A DNA stretch of 64,000 bases from Cannabis sativa (taxonomy: Eukaryota > Streptophyta > Magnoliopsida > Rosales > Cannabaceae). The stretch spans positions 14,534,041 through 14,598,040 of the forward strand of contig NC_083606.1 of assembly GCF_029168945.1 (NCBI RefSeq), given 5' to 3'. The notes below the pieces were generated by a model. The model made no database searches. It was not told where the DNA came from and was given only the letters and a program-made list of their open reading frames with translations. This document shows, one piece after another, positions 13,201 through 25,856 of this stretch. A program made the translations under genes and the position numbers. How positions within the stretch are numbered: position 1 is the stretch's first letter; each line of letters opens with the position of its first letter.

Positions 13201-13554
13201 CATAGCCAATAAATCAGTACACCACAAACAAGATAAGAGACTGAGAAAGGGTAGAAAGTTAGGATAAAACTTTCAAGGTTATAATTGTACATTTATTGTG
13301 AAATTTTTAACAGTTAGGTCATTTTACTAAATATTTAAAAGGGAGGGAGGATATTAACTTATCTAGTTTTGAGATTTAACGTTATTTTATATCTTAACCC
13401 GGTAAATAATGAAATAAAGGAATAAGAAGTGAAAATGATAATAGGAATAGATATTTAATATCATTAAAATTATTATACACACACAAATGAAATTTTTACA
13501 CCAAAAACCTGATTTGCACAATTTATTACTGTTTTACCCTTACACGCCTACATC

Positions 13555-13599
13555 AACATTTTTACTTATCATCTTTATTTTATTACAATAATACCACTT
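13555..13599 (+). repeat. Left degenerate inverted repeat of the MULE
   Basis: The 45 bp align ungapped with the reverse complement of 44349-44393. The best block is the last 18 bases (ATTACAATAATACCACTT against ATTACAAAAATACCACTT), and the first 7 bases (AACATTT) are identical. Similarity fades outward with small gaps. Confidence 0.55.
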
Positions 13600-13892
13600 A
13601 CACATCATTTCCATGCACAGACACGTGTGCCATCCCCATCATACATCAATCAACTCCCACTCTCTTCCCTCTCTTTTTTCCTTTTCTTTTCATTTGATTT
13701 TTGATTTTCTTTCAGTTTTTTTTTGTTTGGAAGATCAATAACCTCTATTGTTGAAGCATAACTACCCATTATTCATCACGTTTTTTCCCTCTCATTTTTT
13801 GTTCTTCCAAAAATTTTCAACTCCCACTCAACCCACGATTCCTCACGTTATTTTCCCTCTTAGTTTATTCTTGTTTCCAATTTCTTTATAAA

Positions 13893-16062
13893 ATGGCCAT
13901 CACTCGTTCATCCTCATCTCCTTCCCCAGTTCAGAAAAAAAATCGAAAATGGGCTTGAAATCTTTAGCTAACAAAGCAAAGGGTAAACGTCCAATTGTTG
14001 AAGAGGAGGATTCTGATTTTGATCCTCCTTTGACCAAGTGTGGGAGGCCACATACTAAGAAGAAATCGAAGCTCAGTGTGGAGGAGCAAATGGTTGAAGA
14101 AATTTCTGGTAAAAAACCTACTGTTGCTGCCGAAGTTCGAACAGAGGTTGGTTTTCAATTTCATTTTCGTTTCCCCCTTTTAGAACATTTTAGTGTGTTT
14201 CCAGATTTTGCGTTTTTTGGTTCATTCTATTTTCTGAGATTTTAGGGTTTCCTTTTTAAATTTTCGTTTGATGTTGTTTAATCTTTTAGGTCTTTATTGT
14301 TGGTTTTGAGCAATTTATTTTGTTCTTTTCTGGGTTCGGTTTTTAAATTTCATTTTTAGGTTCTGTATTTGTTTTCGTTTTAGTGTGTACAATCAGTTGT
14401 CTGTAGTTTCTTTTTAGTTTTTTTTTATAGTTTAATGTTGTTATGTTTGATGTGTTTTTGTATTTTCATTAGGTCTAGTTGTTTGCTGTTAGTTTTTAGG
14501 TATCAATATGATTTCAGATTTTTACAGTTTATATTTGTATAGTTGTATCTGTTTGGTAGTTTTTTTTTTTTTTTGGCTTTTTTATAGTGTTATTTTAGTT
14601 GCCATACTGCATTATTCACAATTAATAATTTATTGTGGCCATTTTGGTTATGTTGCAGGTCTGGGACTACAAATTTAGTCCATCTGATTACTATAGATCT
14701 AAATGTGTTTGCACTAGTCTTTTTTTCTGTGATTGATAATATTAAGAAAACTTTATCTGTTAATATACTGTCCATATTTCGTGAAACTCAGTTTGGTCAT
14801 TTTCTAGATATGTCTGAGTTTGTTTTTCATCCCCAAGTTGTTCATAGTTTATTACTAAGGGAAGTTTTCCAGCCCAATCCTAAAGAGTTTTAGGCTAAGG
14901 TTGCTGGCCGTTGCATACGGTTTAGTGCTGAGGAATTTTATTTGATTTCTGGAATTGATTGTTTCGGTGATTGCAACAAGTTGTTGTTTTCACAGGAATC
15001 AAATCAGTTGGTAGAAATCTGTTTTTGTGGTGTAAAAACCATTGACCACAAAGCTATTGAGGATGCTTTTTTGGGTAGTAGGTGGGGTTTAGATGAGTCC
15101 CTTGGATTGAAAATGGTTGTTTTTTATTTTATTCAGTGTTTTCGTCTTAGTAATACTCCAAATAAAGAAGTATCTAGGTTTGATCTAGATGTTGTTGATA
15201 GCGGTCGGTGGGACGAGTATTGTTGGGGTAGGGAATCCTTTGAATTGACTATTGATTCATTCAAAGGTAGAATTCAGCATGGTATTATAATGAAAAATAA
15301 GAAGGCAGAGAAGGGAGGCCAGTATGATGGTTGGTATAGGGCTTTGGGATTTCTTTGGGTTTTTACTGTTTAGTTTTATGAATGTTTTCCTGCTATGGTC
15401 AACTCTTTCTGTAAAAGAGTTTCATCTTCGATTCCAAGGATTTTGAATTGGAGCAACACCATTGTCACCAAAAATCCACTCTTCGAGACTTGAAGGGGAA
15501 GATTTTTGATTTGCCGTTGTACAAGGTAAAATACAGTTTCTTTACTGTTTGTTTTCAGTTTTATTCTATTGTTAATTTTTTGTTTTCTTAATTGTTTTTT
15601 TTTCATTTTTATATTCTGATTGATTATGATGTTCAGTTGAAGATCAAAAACATGTGTCCTACTGATGAAGAGAGGCAGCAGCTTGAACTTGACGGTTTAT
15701 TTCTTGATGAGTCTATTGATGACCGTGGTATAGCGAAGCAATCATTTTAGAGTGGGTCATCTTCAAAGAAATATGATTCAGAGGATATTGATTTGATGAA
15801 ATCTAAGTTGGAGATGTTCATTTCGAATCAAGCATCATTGGCTGAAGACTTCATATCCTTGAGGTTTTTTGTTCATCTTAATTTCAAGTCCGTAATGACT
15901 GTAATTAAGGATATTCAGGAGAAGGTTAATGCCATTCATCATCGTCCTTCTGATGACGTATTATGTTTCTGTTTTTTCATACTTTGTTTTTAGTTTCTTT
16001 ACTGTTTCATTTAAGTTGCATTTGTTTTGTTTGAATCAGGGAAAGTCATCTAATGAATTAGT
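13893..16062 (+). pseudogene. DUF1985-Ulp1 gene of the MULE, 5' half
   Basis: Likely start ATG 13893 (MAITRSSSS). The A8 run near 13927 shifts the frame into the basic stretch seen at 13949-14146. Inferred exons are 13893-14146, 14659-15525, 15637-15957 and 16040 onward, all with GT/AG borders. The second exon encodes a DUF1985 domain (pattern RETQFGHFLDM..FVFHPQ, then FYLISGIDCFG and DSGRWDEYCWGRESFELTI). This domain normally accompanies Ulp1 protease domains in plant MULEs. Defects: TAG in place of a Trp codon at about 14891, a TAG after FTV near 15373, a frameshift near 15480 and a TAG near 15748. The fourth exon is cut at 16062 by Copia element 2, and the duplicated bases TTAGT (16058-16062) reappear at 36902. 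Confidence 0.8.
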
Positions 16063-17971
16063 TGTTGGAATTAATTTTACCAGGATCTTAGATCTACTCA
16101 CAAGTATGTTGATTTAACAACCTAAATAAGAACTTCTAAAACGATAAACTAAACACATAAAAGTTAAGAATAACTTACAGTGATGGCAGCGGAATTAAGT
16201 GTCTCCTTCCACTCAGATCTCTAACCCTTGATTCCTGTCTGTAGCATAGTATAATAAAGATCTGAGCCCGAATGTCCTTCAGTTGGATGTGATCCTTCAC
16301 AGTCTTCCAAACTATGATTGAGGTACTGAGTGATGTGTGTGGGCACTTCTCTCTCACTTGGATTTCGAAATTCTCTCTTCTTTTCTCTCTTATTTTCGTG
16401 TATATTGATTGCATGAAAACACCTTCATCAAGAGAAGAGAGGGGCGGCTTTATATAGGAAAAGGGAGAGCACAACTTTCCAAATAAGCAGTTTCCTCTTT
16501 TACTGTGTAATTGATTAATTGCCTTATTTAGTGTGATCCACCACTTTCCTATTTTTGCTAGGCTTTGATTAGCAATTACATGGCAACTAAAATTGAAAAT
16601 AATAATTGGGAAACATGCAAAGGGTGGCCGGCCATGGTGTGTTATGGGCCTCACATAGATTTTGCAGTTTCCTCAATTTTATTTCTATTTCTCCAAAAAT
16701 ACCATTTTTCCAATTCTAATCATTTATGCCAAAACTAATTATTTAATAACTAAAATAGATTATTAAATAATATTGTCATTTAAAATAATTATTAATTAGA
16801 CATCCAAAGTCTCTCAATTAATAATTAAACCTAGAAATCCTTTTATTTACAATTTCATCCTTAAACTGTGAGAATTCACAAATTAGACATAGTGTATCTT
16901 TTAGAATTATAATTGATTAATCATAAATCAATTATAGAGTCTTACAAACAGTATAGTCTCAACTAGAATGGGGACCATGGATCTATATGCTAAGCTTCCA
17001 ATAAGTTGAACCGATTTACCAAGTAAATCCCTAACTTATTAATTCCTTGTTGAATCCACTCTTAGAACTTGGAATTGCACTCTCAGACTTATATAGAGCA
17101 TATCATATGTTTCACGATATCAATATGCTATCTCATTTAACCATTGTTATCATCTTAATGTGATTAAAAGATCCTTTATATAGATGATTTACATCAAGAT
17201 GGGACCAATTTACCGTTTACACCCCTCAATGTATTTTGTCCCTTAGAACACTTAGTTACCTGTAAATGATGTTTTAGTGATCTAATACATAGTCACTGAA
17301 ACAAGAGCTCATCCATTTACTTCTATTTAACTAAGCTCGAAGGGAATCATCACTTTACTTCTATACACCACTAGAAGCTATAGATTCCATATTTATGTTC
17401 AGCACTCCCACTTAGTTATACTATCATGTTCCCAAAATATACGTATCACCCTGACCCAAAAGTAGGCTTAACTAATAAATCAAAGAACATGAATAGCACT
17501 CCTGAGATTGAGCCTAAGCATATCAGGATTTAGATTCTCTTAATCTAAGATCAACTTCTGATATTGACTTGGAAAGATACAACGGTAAGTTTATAATATC
17601 TTTGACCTAAGTTCAATATCGGTCCAGTCCAATGTATACTCCATACATTCGAAACTAGTATACTTTACCAATGTCCTGGAAAGAACATGACACTTACCCC
17701 AAGTGTAAGTATACTTTATCGCTGATTATCACATCAGTGTAAATCCAAAACACTGATGAACAGGGACCAAATCTTTTGAATCATATAATCACAATCACAT
17801 TCCACTGTATTGACAATACTGTAATTGTGAATAACTATATGTTCTGGATTTAACTGATTTTGTGCATATATTAAATATATATATTAAACCATAAACATAA
17901 ATCACTTCAAAATTCTCAATTGATAACTACTCAGATTGTAATGGGTTATATTTAGGGCACAAAACCCAACA
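16063..17971 (-). repeat. 3' LTR of Copia element 2
   Basis: About 1.9 kb, starting TGTTGGAATT and ending AACCCAACA. It is colinear with the LTRs of element 1 but clearly diverged from them, and closely matches the interrupted 5' LTR pieces at 24744-36901. The left flank TTAGT is the target duplication. Confidence 0.92.
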
Positions 17972-19780
17972 AACTCCCACTTGCACTAACATAAAATAAG
18001 TTGTGCATTACAATCAATCTTTTGCCTTGATCCTCTGATCAAGTGTAGTATATTTGAATCCACCCATATTTCTGGAACCAGGTTCATAAAACTTATGAAA
18101 CATCCTTAACCATATGCTTTACTCATCAAGGGATACTGAAATCCTTACTGCCCATTAAGTACATCTGAACAAACAGAAGACATATCTCTCAAATTTTATA
18201 ATTTGGAATTGAGATAATGCATTGTAAAATTTTCTTCAGCAAAATAACTTTCTGGTAATTTCAAATTTACAAAGTTATATATTCTCTGATGAAGCTTTAA
18301 TTATTATAGATGGGTTTTTACACTCTTCTACAATGATTCCTCCACCCCCAGAGTAACCACCATCTCAAAATTCTTTATGAGTCGGTGTGGATATTAGGAA
18401 CACTAAAGCATAGTTCCTTCTAACATATAGGTCACTTTTATAAATCTTTCTTGACTGTCCCCTAATGTTCCCCATTTGATTACATCTCAGATGGCGCCCA
18501 CTCAATAGTAGATGTCTGGTTAGAAACTTTTAACCTCTTACTATTGTTTTGAGGGATATCTCGTTGTGACTTATTATCTTAATCTGAAACTGTAAGTTTC
18601 TTTAAGACTATATCAACAACATAGCAGTCCAGTATTCGAAGTGTAAAATACTTGCTAGAGATTAAGCAATCAAATCAAGATACCATAAAAATGTTATGAG
18701 GGTTAGAAATCTGACTCAAGTCATTCGAATAGCTATGCAAGAATTCTTCTATCTTATTCTCATAATTCTGATAAGTTATTTCTATCCATGTGAATGGTTA
18801 GATTTATTTTATCAGAGGTGTTCTTAAGTTCCTATCACAAATATCAACCAAACGAAGATGGGTAAAGAATTTTAATATTCTCCCACTCAACTAAGGTAAT
18901 GTGATACATTATCAAAGAACTTTAATGGTATCATTAACTATTACAACAGTAAATCTAAACTGGAACATATAATCAAGATCAAGGATTTATTCCGATAATA
19001 GCTAATTTATTATATTATTTCCATGTTTAAAATTATGTGTCACAAAGAGTACTGTGGAATAAAGTCCACTCCTAAGTTTATAGAGATTATGATCCACCCC
19101 TAAAGGTTGTAAAGATCATGATTCCCTAAGTGTGATAGAGAATATGTGGAGTTGAATATAATCCAGAGTTCATTAGATATAAAAGATCGTTGAACTGCAT
19201 ATTATTCTTAACTTTTCTCCACCCCTATCAGATCAAAAGATCTTTTTATTAAACAAATTCTCAATAATTGTTTTAGAATTAACAATTATTCATAAACATA
19301 GAAATAATCTCTAGTGTTTATGTAGTAATAACTCTTTAAGGAGTTTAAATAACTATAGAATTTGTATCAATAATAAAAACACATACACATACAAACATAA
19401 TAAATATAACAATTGGTAATAGATTTATAAGATAAAGTACTGAAGCTCGACTCATAAATTGCAATGTAAAAAAAAAATTATTATAAACCCAAAAAATATT
19501 TTTGGAATATTATGAGAACCAAACAGGGAATAAAATCCCAAACTTGAAATCCAAATTGTTTGAAAAATTAAACAATTAATTCAAAAATAAAATGAGCTTC
19601 TTCTTTATCATAGACGACTTCCATCCATCATCCAGCTTTCAGATCCAACTCGCTAAGACAGCATCGGAGTTTAAGAAGCTTGGCTTATAAGAAGAATAAT
19701 AAACAAGGTTAGTAGTCCAGAATTAATAATCCAAATGGATAATAATTCACTAAAACATATCAGTTTATAAAGAAATACCT
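17972..19780 (-). pseudogene. Decayed Copia pol of element 2
   Basis: It starts with the purine tract (minus strand GTGCAAGTGGGAGTT next to the LTR). On the minus strand around 18400-18560 an RT/RNase H junction can be followed by comparison with 3370-3545 of element 1: the shared nucleotide blocks 'actcaa(c/t)ag(c/t)ag(g/a)tgtctggt' and 'ctccacccctatcag' occur in both copies. No frame stays open beyond about 60 codons, so no pol product is possible. Confidence 0.55.
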
Positions 19781-19789
19781 TGTTTCTTT

Positions 19790-20593
19790 GCAAGAAGCTT
19801 AGGACATTGGGATTTCCAATGGCCTTTCTCATTGCAGTAGAAACACTTTCCTTTTGGTGTATCACCAGAAGCTCCAGCCCTTTTGGTCTTAGCTGCTTTC
19901 TCAGCTTGAGCTCGCTTCTTGGTGTATCACATGTGCCTCAGGATTGCTCGTCTTATTACCATTTCCAGAATTTTGAGGTTTATTCCCTCTTTTCTTGGGA
20001 CCTCCAATCAAATTTTCATATGTCTGAAGGTCACTGACTAAAGTATGAAAGTCTTGTTCCTTCTTATTCATGACATAATTTGATGTGTAGGGCAGAAAAT
20101 CTGGAGTCAGACTATTCAAGATGAGACTCACTTGAGTAGTCTGATCCATTTCAGCACCATTATTCTGGGCTTCCTGGAAATAACTAGCCATCTGGAGTAG
20201 GTGATCACGCACATTCTGATGGGGTTCCATCCGTGCGTTGATGAATTTCTTAGTCGCGTCAAAGCGAGACTGGATAGATACCATACCGTACAGCTCAGTT
20301 AACTGCGTCATGATTTCTACAGTCGTGACAGTGTTTGCAAACCTTGTTTTCAAGGTGTCAACCATGCTGGAAAGCATGAAGTATTGAGCCTTATTATTAG
20401 CATTCTGCCAACGCTCGAACTTCTCTTTAACAACTTTAGTTGCATTGTCACCTGACTGCTCAGGGGACGACTCAGTCAACACAAACGAGGCATTTTCACC
20501 TATGAGAGCAATGTTAATGTTCTCTCTCCACTTTGGGAAGTTAGAACCATTTAGCTTATTTTCAGTTAACAGTGACAACATGGGATTCGACAT
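19790..20593 (-). CDS. gag: Copia gag (UBN2 type) with CCHC zinc knuckle, one frameshift
   Basis: The minus-strand ORF starts at 20593 (MSNPMLSLLTENKLNGSNFP) and runs 230 codons. It shows the UBN2/gag-polypeptide pattern: LNGSNF..W at the start, a central MS(Q)LTELYGM-like segment, and NSLTPDFLPYTSNYVMNKKE toward the end. Gag packages element RNA in virus-like particles. The ORF stops in a basic linker at 19901. In the next frame the sequence continues as K-K-R-A-Q-A-E and reaches a CX2CX4HX4C knuckle (CFYC NEKGHWKSQC, about 19805-19850), so one base was gained or lost near 19925. Considering the decay of pol next to it, this gag is remarkably open. Element 1 lacks it. Confidence 0.85.
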
Positions 20594-22996
20594 TGCAACT
20601 CAAGATACTACAAGATAAATAGATATCAATTATGGTTTAACACAAAATCTTATTCTGAAATTATTAGCACATAGCAAGTAGGAATGACTAGAGAAAATAC
20701 TTAAATCTTCAATCCTAAATAATTTCCAAGGTTTTCAACAAACTGATATCAGTGTCCCGTTTAGGCGAGAGTCAAAGCTATCATTCATTGAATAGAGTTG
20801 TCAGCTCATCTAAAATGACAAACATTCTAGCAACCTTTTATTCGATCGAAAAGAGAATCCGACGTTGTCCCGTTTAGGCGAGAGTCAAGGTCATTCCTAT
20901 TTCATGAGCTTCCACAATTGTTTCATACGTTTGTAAGTCTTATACAGTAGCCACCATTAGGGTGATCAAGACTAATATAAATAACTTACAAATATACTTA
21001 TCTTTCGAGATTAAACGGCGCTAACTTGCTAATGAACGTTCCTCCATTAGGGAGGATTACTCACTAAAACAATAGCTATGTAAAACCAACAATGGAGATC
21101 GAATATCTTAATAATAATAAAGCTCATTATTTAAAATGTATTTTCTTCTATTATTTATTTATTTTAAATCTATATATATTTATTAAATTTTAAATTTAGA
21201 ATAAAACTCTAAATAAAATTTAATTTAATATTTATAAAATTAAACTCAGATGGTTAAGAAAATAAAATGAATTATTTCCATCTTAGTATTAATTTTCCAA
21301 TAAATATTAAGAAAATTGCTTAATTTAAGTTGTATTAATTTAAATTAATTTACAATTCAAATTAAAATTTTCTATAAATATATATATTGTATTTCTAAAA
21401 AAAAATATCCAATTTTCGAAATACATTAAAATAAATCAAACTTTACTAGAAAAAATACTTCAAGCAAGAATACTATCTATCTAGATTTTCTTGACTAATT
21501 AATTCAATTTCTAATAATATATTTTAGATCCTTTATTTTAAATTAAAAATGAAAAATCATTGATTTAAGTTGATTCAAAATTAATTAAAATAATTAATTT
21601 ACAACCTTAATCTATTTTTCAATACAAAATCATCTTGCATAATCAAATGCAATTTCGAAAAATGATTAATAAAATAAATAAAATATATTTTGAAAATTAT
21701 TCAAATTTAAGTTGTTATGAAGATACCCAACTTAAAATAATTTTCTATTTAATTAAATATCATGAAAATAATAATATTTAAGTATCATTATGAAAATCAA
21801 CTTAGATATTTAATTTTTAATTTAATTAAATGTATTAAATTCAGGAAATAAATAATTAAGTGTAGAGAAAGCTTAATTATTAATTTCCAGTTTAATACTA
21901 GGAAAAATATCCTTAATTGAATTGTACCAGAATTAATTATAAATAATTAATTTCACAATCAATAATATTTTCCTATATTAGAAATAACTATCTAGAAAAT
22001 ATCTCAATTCAACTAAGTATCTTTTCAAGATTTGGAAAATATCTGATTTAAGTTATTATAGAAAGTTTCTATAATTTACAACTTAAAATTTTCCAAATAA
22101 AATTTAATTAAATATCAAAATTAGGTGGTAATTACCTAATTTAAAGATATTCCATTTTAAGTTTATAACCAACTTAAAAATATCTTTTAAGAATCTTCAA
22201 TAACTAATTCCTAGAATTCCTCAACTAAATAATAAATTCAAAAGATATTCAAATTTAAGTTAATAAGAAAAATTAGTAATAACTAATTCATAACTTAAAT
22301 AGGAATATTTAATGAAATAATCAAAGTAAGTTTCAGAAAGAATCTAGTTAGTTAAAATTCTTTATTTAATTAAATACAAGAAAAATACAAATAGTTTATC
22401 TAGAAATAAAATTCATTAAACTATGTTTTTCTTAAATTAATTTCGAAGAAATTAATTATGTTGCTATTCAATTTTATTAGGTCAAACTAGTTTAATTAAC
22501 CTAGCACAGTTATCCAAATAAGGCAAATGGGCCTTCATAATTGGGGTTGTTCATGTGAGGGGGGGCTGGGTTCAGTATGCCGTACCCACTTCTAAGGCTC
22601 CCAACTCTCACACAAGGCCCAAAAGAGAGGAATTTAACCTTAAAATGAACAAATGCTATTAATTGAATAGGCCCATTAAGTAAATGAGCCTAAATAAAAT
22701 CTATCAAGTTATGATATTTTATTTAGCAACAACAACCTATATGTGTCTATAACATAAATTAAACATATAGGCTCACACAGGCACACAGATTTGGATGGAT
22801 CCTATCATGTTACTAGGTCATACACGAATGAAAGAAGAATGTAAAAATTTACCTGTTACAAATTATTTACTTGACCTATTGACAATTGAACCATGGGTTA
22901 AAATCAGATCATTGGATCTGTCAACAAGTTAACCATGGCAATTTAGATCAAGCAATAATAGGTTTTAGAAAACTTACAAACAATCTAAAACACATA
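20594..22996 (-). other. AT-rich leader of Copia element 2
   Basis: Non-coding AT-rich DNA colinear with 5480-8340 of element 1, including the conserved island (20700-21110). It stops at 22996 with 'ctaaaacacata', exactly where element 1 continues for about another 1 kb to its primer-binding site. That missing kilobase and the primer site are replaced by the inverted LTR at 22997. Confidence 0.75.
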
Positions 22997-24741
22997 TGTT
23001 GGGTTTTATGCCCTAAATAAAATTCATTACAATCTGATTAGTTATCAATTTAGAAGTGAAGCATGTTTACATGTATGTTACATGTTTATGCTTTAATACA
23101 TATATTTGATATATGCACAAAATCAGTTAAATCCAGAACATATAGTTATTCACAATTACAGTATCGTCAATACAGTGGAATGTGATTGTGATTATATGAT
23201 TCAAAAGATTTGGTCCCTGTTCATCAGTGTTTTGGATTTACACTGATGTGATAATCAGCGATGAAGTATACTTACACTTGGAGTAAGTGTTATGTTCTTT
23301 CCAGAACATTGGTAAAGTATACTGGTTTCGAATGCATGGAGTATGCATTGGACTGGACCGATATTGAACTTGGTTAAAGATATTGTAAACTTACCGTTGT
23401 ATCTTTCCAAGTCAATGTCAGAAGTTGATCTTAGATTAAGAGAATCTAAATCCTGATATGCTTAGGCTCAATCTCAGGAGTGCTATTCTTGTTCTTTGAT
23501 TTATTAGTTAAAGCCTGTTTTGAGTCAGGATAATACATATATTTTGGGAACATGATAGCATAACTGAATAGGGAGTGCTAAACATAAATATGGAAATCTA
23601 TAGCTTCTACTGGTGTATAGAAGTAAAGTGATGATTCCTTTTGAGCTTAGTTAAATAGAAGTAAATGGATGAGCTCTTGTTTCAGTGACTATATATTAGA
23701 TCACTAAAACATCATTTACAGGTAACTAAGTGTTCAAATGGGCAAAATACATTGAGGGGTGTAAACGGTAAATTAGTCCCGTCTCGATGTAAATCATCTA
23801 TATAGAGGATCTCTAAATCACATTAAGATTATAACAATGGTTAAATGAGATAGCATATTGATATCGTGAAACATATGATATGCTCTATATAAGTCTGAGA
23901 GTGCAATTCCAAGTTCTAAGAGTGGATTCAACAAGGAATTAATAAGTTAGGGATTTACTTGGTAAATCGGTTCAACTTATTGGAAGCTCAGAATATAGAT
24001 CCATGGTCCCCATTCTAGTTGAGACTATACTGTTTGTAGGACTCTATAATTGATTTATGATTAATCAATTATAATTCTAAAAGTTAGACTATGTCTAATT
24101 TGTGAATTCTCACAGTTTAGGGATGAAATCGTAAATAAGAGGGTTTCTAGGTTTAATTATTAATTATGAGACTTTGCATGTCTGAATTAATAATTAATTT
24201 TAAATGGCAATATTATTTAATAATCTATTTTAGTTATTAAATAATTGGTTTTGGCATTTAAATGATTAGAATTGGAAAAATAGCATTTTTGGAGAAATAG
24301 AAATAAAATTGAGGAAACTGCAAAATCAATGTGAGGCCCATTCACACCATGGCCGGCCACATCATTGCCTTTTCCCAATTATTATTTTTCAATTTAATTT
24401 GTCATTTAATTTCTAATCAAAGCCTAGCCTAAATAGGAAAGTGGTGAATCACACTAAATAAGGCAGTTATTCTATTACACAGTAAAAGAGGAAACTGTTT
24501 ATTTGGAAAGTTGTGGTCTTCTCTTTTCCTATTTATAGCAGCCCCTCTCTTCTCTTTGTATGCATGTGTTGCTTGAGAAACTTTGCTCTGCAAAGTGTAT
24601 CACACGAAAATAAGAGAGAAAACAAAGAGAGATTTCGAAATTCCCTAGTGAGAGAGAAGTGCCCACTCACATCATTCAGTATCTCATCATAGTTTGGAAG
24701 ACTGTGAAGGATCACATCCAACTGAAGAACTTTCGGGTTAG
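22997..24741 (+). repeat. Inverted, 3'-truncated LTR of the same Copia family
   Basis: It starts TGTTGGGTTTTATGCCC in plus orientation, opposite to the element around it, and follows the family LTR until '...ctgaagaactttcgggtt' at 24741, about 250 bp short of a complete end. The five bases before it (ACATA, 22992-22996) would be a target duplication but no partner remains. Best explanation: a plus-oriented element or solo LTR inserted in the leader, then a deletion joined its 3' part to the U5 region of the element 2 5' LTR. Confidence 0.8.
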
Positions 24742-24919
24742 AGAATAACTTACAGTGATGGCAGCGGAATTAAGTGTCTCCTTCCACTCAGATCTCTAAC
24801 CCTTGATTCCTGTCTGTAGCAGAGTATAATCAAGATCTGAGCCTGAATGTCCTTCAGTTGGATGTGATCCTTCACAGTCTTCCAAACTATGATTGAGGTA
24901 CTGAGTGATGTGTGTGGGC

Positions 24920-25351
24920 TGTGACAGTCAGTAGTCCCGTGATCCGTAAGGGGAAACACCGGGTAAGCTGTGCAATCCCACACCGCCTGGGGAAGGTCAA
25001 GTGGGATGATTCTGAGACTGTGTAGGTATGGGACTACACAGTTGAAGAGAGCTTAAATGGATTGATTGGTACTACCTATGTCAACAAGGTGCATCTTGTT
25101 TTTCGGTAGCCCATCTCGAAAGAACTCCACAGTTAAGCGTGCTTGGCTTGGGGTAATTTAAGGATGGGTGACCTCCTGGGAAGTTTTCCCAGGAAGCGTG
25201 TGAGTGAGGACAAAGCACGCTGGAAACACTCGTGTTGGTCTGTAGGGTCAGTCATCAGTCCAGGAAGCAGCCAGAGTGGCGTACTCGTGTATAAGAGCCA
25301 TTAGTCCGTGGGTGTAAGGGCCCAATGGAGGCTTGAAGCGGGGACGTTACA
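24920..25351 (+). repeat. 5' LTR of Cassandra
   Basis: 432 bp with TG...CA ends and the 5S-like segment at about 25105-25195. It is followed after 3 bases by the tRNA primer site. Confidence 0.95.
25105..25195 (+). other. 5S rRNA-like segment in Cassandra 5' LTR
   Basis: Contains gcccatctcgaaagaactcc, agttaagcgtgcttggc and ggatgggtgacctcctggga, matching the A-box/intermediate element/C-box half of plant 5S rRNA with small changes. In Cassandra these act as an internal RNA polymerase III promoter (established knowledge). It is not a functional rRNA gene. Confidence 0.9.
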
Positions 25352-25354
25352 AAA

Positions 25355-25367
25355 TGGTATCAGAGCC
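25355..25367 (+). promoter_or_regulatory. Primer-binding site of Cassandra
   Basis: TGGTATCAGAGCC, a perfect initiator-Met tRNA 3'-end complement, three bases after the 5' LTR. Confidence 0.92.
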
Positions 25368-25424
25368 TTGACCCAGTCGAAAGTGTGGTCGACGAGGACG
25401 TCGGACCCCGTAAGGGGGGGTGAT

Positions 25425-25856
25425 TGTGACAGTCAGTAGTCCCGTGATCCGTAAGGGGAAACACCGGGTAAGCTGTGCAATCCCACACCGCCTGGGGAAG
25501 GTCAAGTGGGATGATTCTGAGACTGTGTAGGTATGGGACTACACAGTTGAAGAGAGCTTAAATGGATTGATTGGTACTACCTATGTCAACAAGGTGCATC
25601 CTGTTTTTCGGTAGCCCATCTCGAAAGAACTCCACAGTTAAGCGTGCTTGGCTTGGGGTAATTTAAGGATGGGTGACCTCCTGGGAAGTTTTCCCAGGAA
25701 GCGTGTGAGTGAGGACAAAGCACGCTGGAAACACTCGTGTTGGTCTGTAGGGTCAGTCATCAGTCCAGGAAGCAGCCAGAGTGGCGTACTCGTGTATAAG
25801 AGCCATTAGTCCGTGGGTGTAAGGGCCCAATGGAGGCTTGAAGCGGGGACGTTACA
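25425..25856 (+). repeat. 3' LTR of Cassandra
   Basis: 432-bp copy of 24920-25351, with its own 5S-like segment at about 25610-25700. It is bounded on the right by the TGGGC duplication. Confidence 0.95.

Larger units (their letters stand above)
24920..25856 (+). mobile_element. Cassandra TRIM retrotransposon (937 bp)
   Basis: Two 432-bp direct repeats (24920-25351 and 25425-25856) begin TGTGACAGTC and end GACGTTACA, around a 73-bp interior. The interior starts with an initiator-Met tRNA primer site (TGGTATCAGAGCC, 25355-25367) and ends with a purine tract (taagggggggtgat). The 5-bp duplication TGGGC flanks it (24915-24919, 25857-25861). Each LTR holds a 5S rRNA-like segment, the defining trait of Cassandra. 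The two LTRs differ at only one position that I could see (catcttg against catcctg), so insertion is recent. It encodes nothing and must borrow enzymes. Confidence 0.95.

Noticed and set aside
16175..16654. 159-codon minus ORF, with relatives at 24750-24983 and 25806-26171
   Set aside because: It lies in the Copia LTR and recurs with it; no domain is recognisable.
25105..25195. 5S rRNA gene (also 25610-25700)
   Set aside because: The matches are imperfect and sit inside 432-bp LTRs with primer site and duplication: a Cassandra element, not a 5S rRNA locus.
25355..25367. tRNA gene fragment
   Set aside because: The sequence is the complement of the initiator-Met tRNA 3' end placed just after an LTR, i.e. 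a primer-binding site; no cloverleaf is present.
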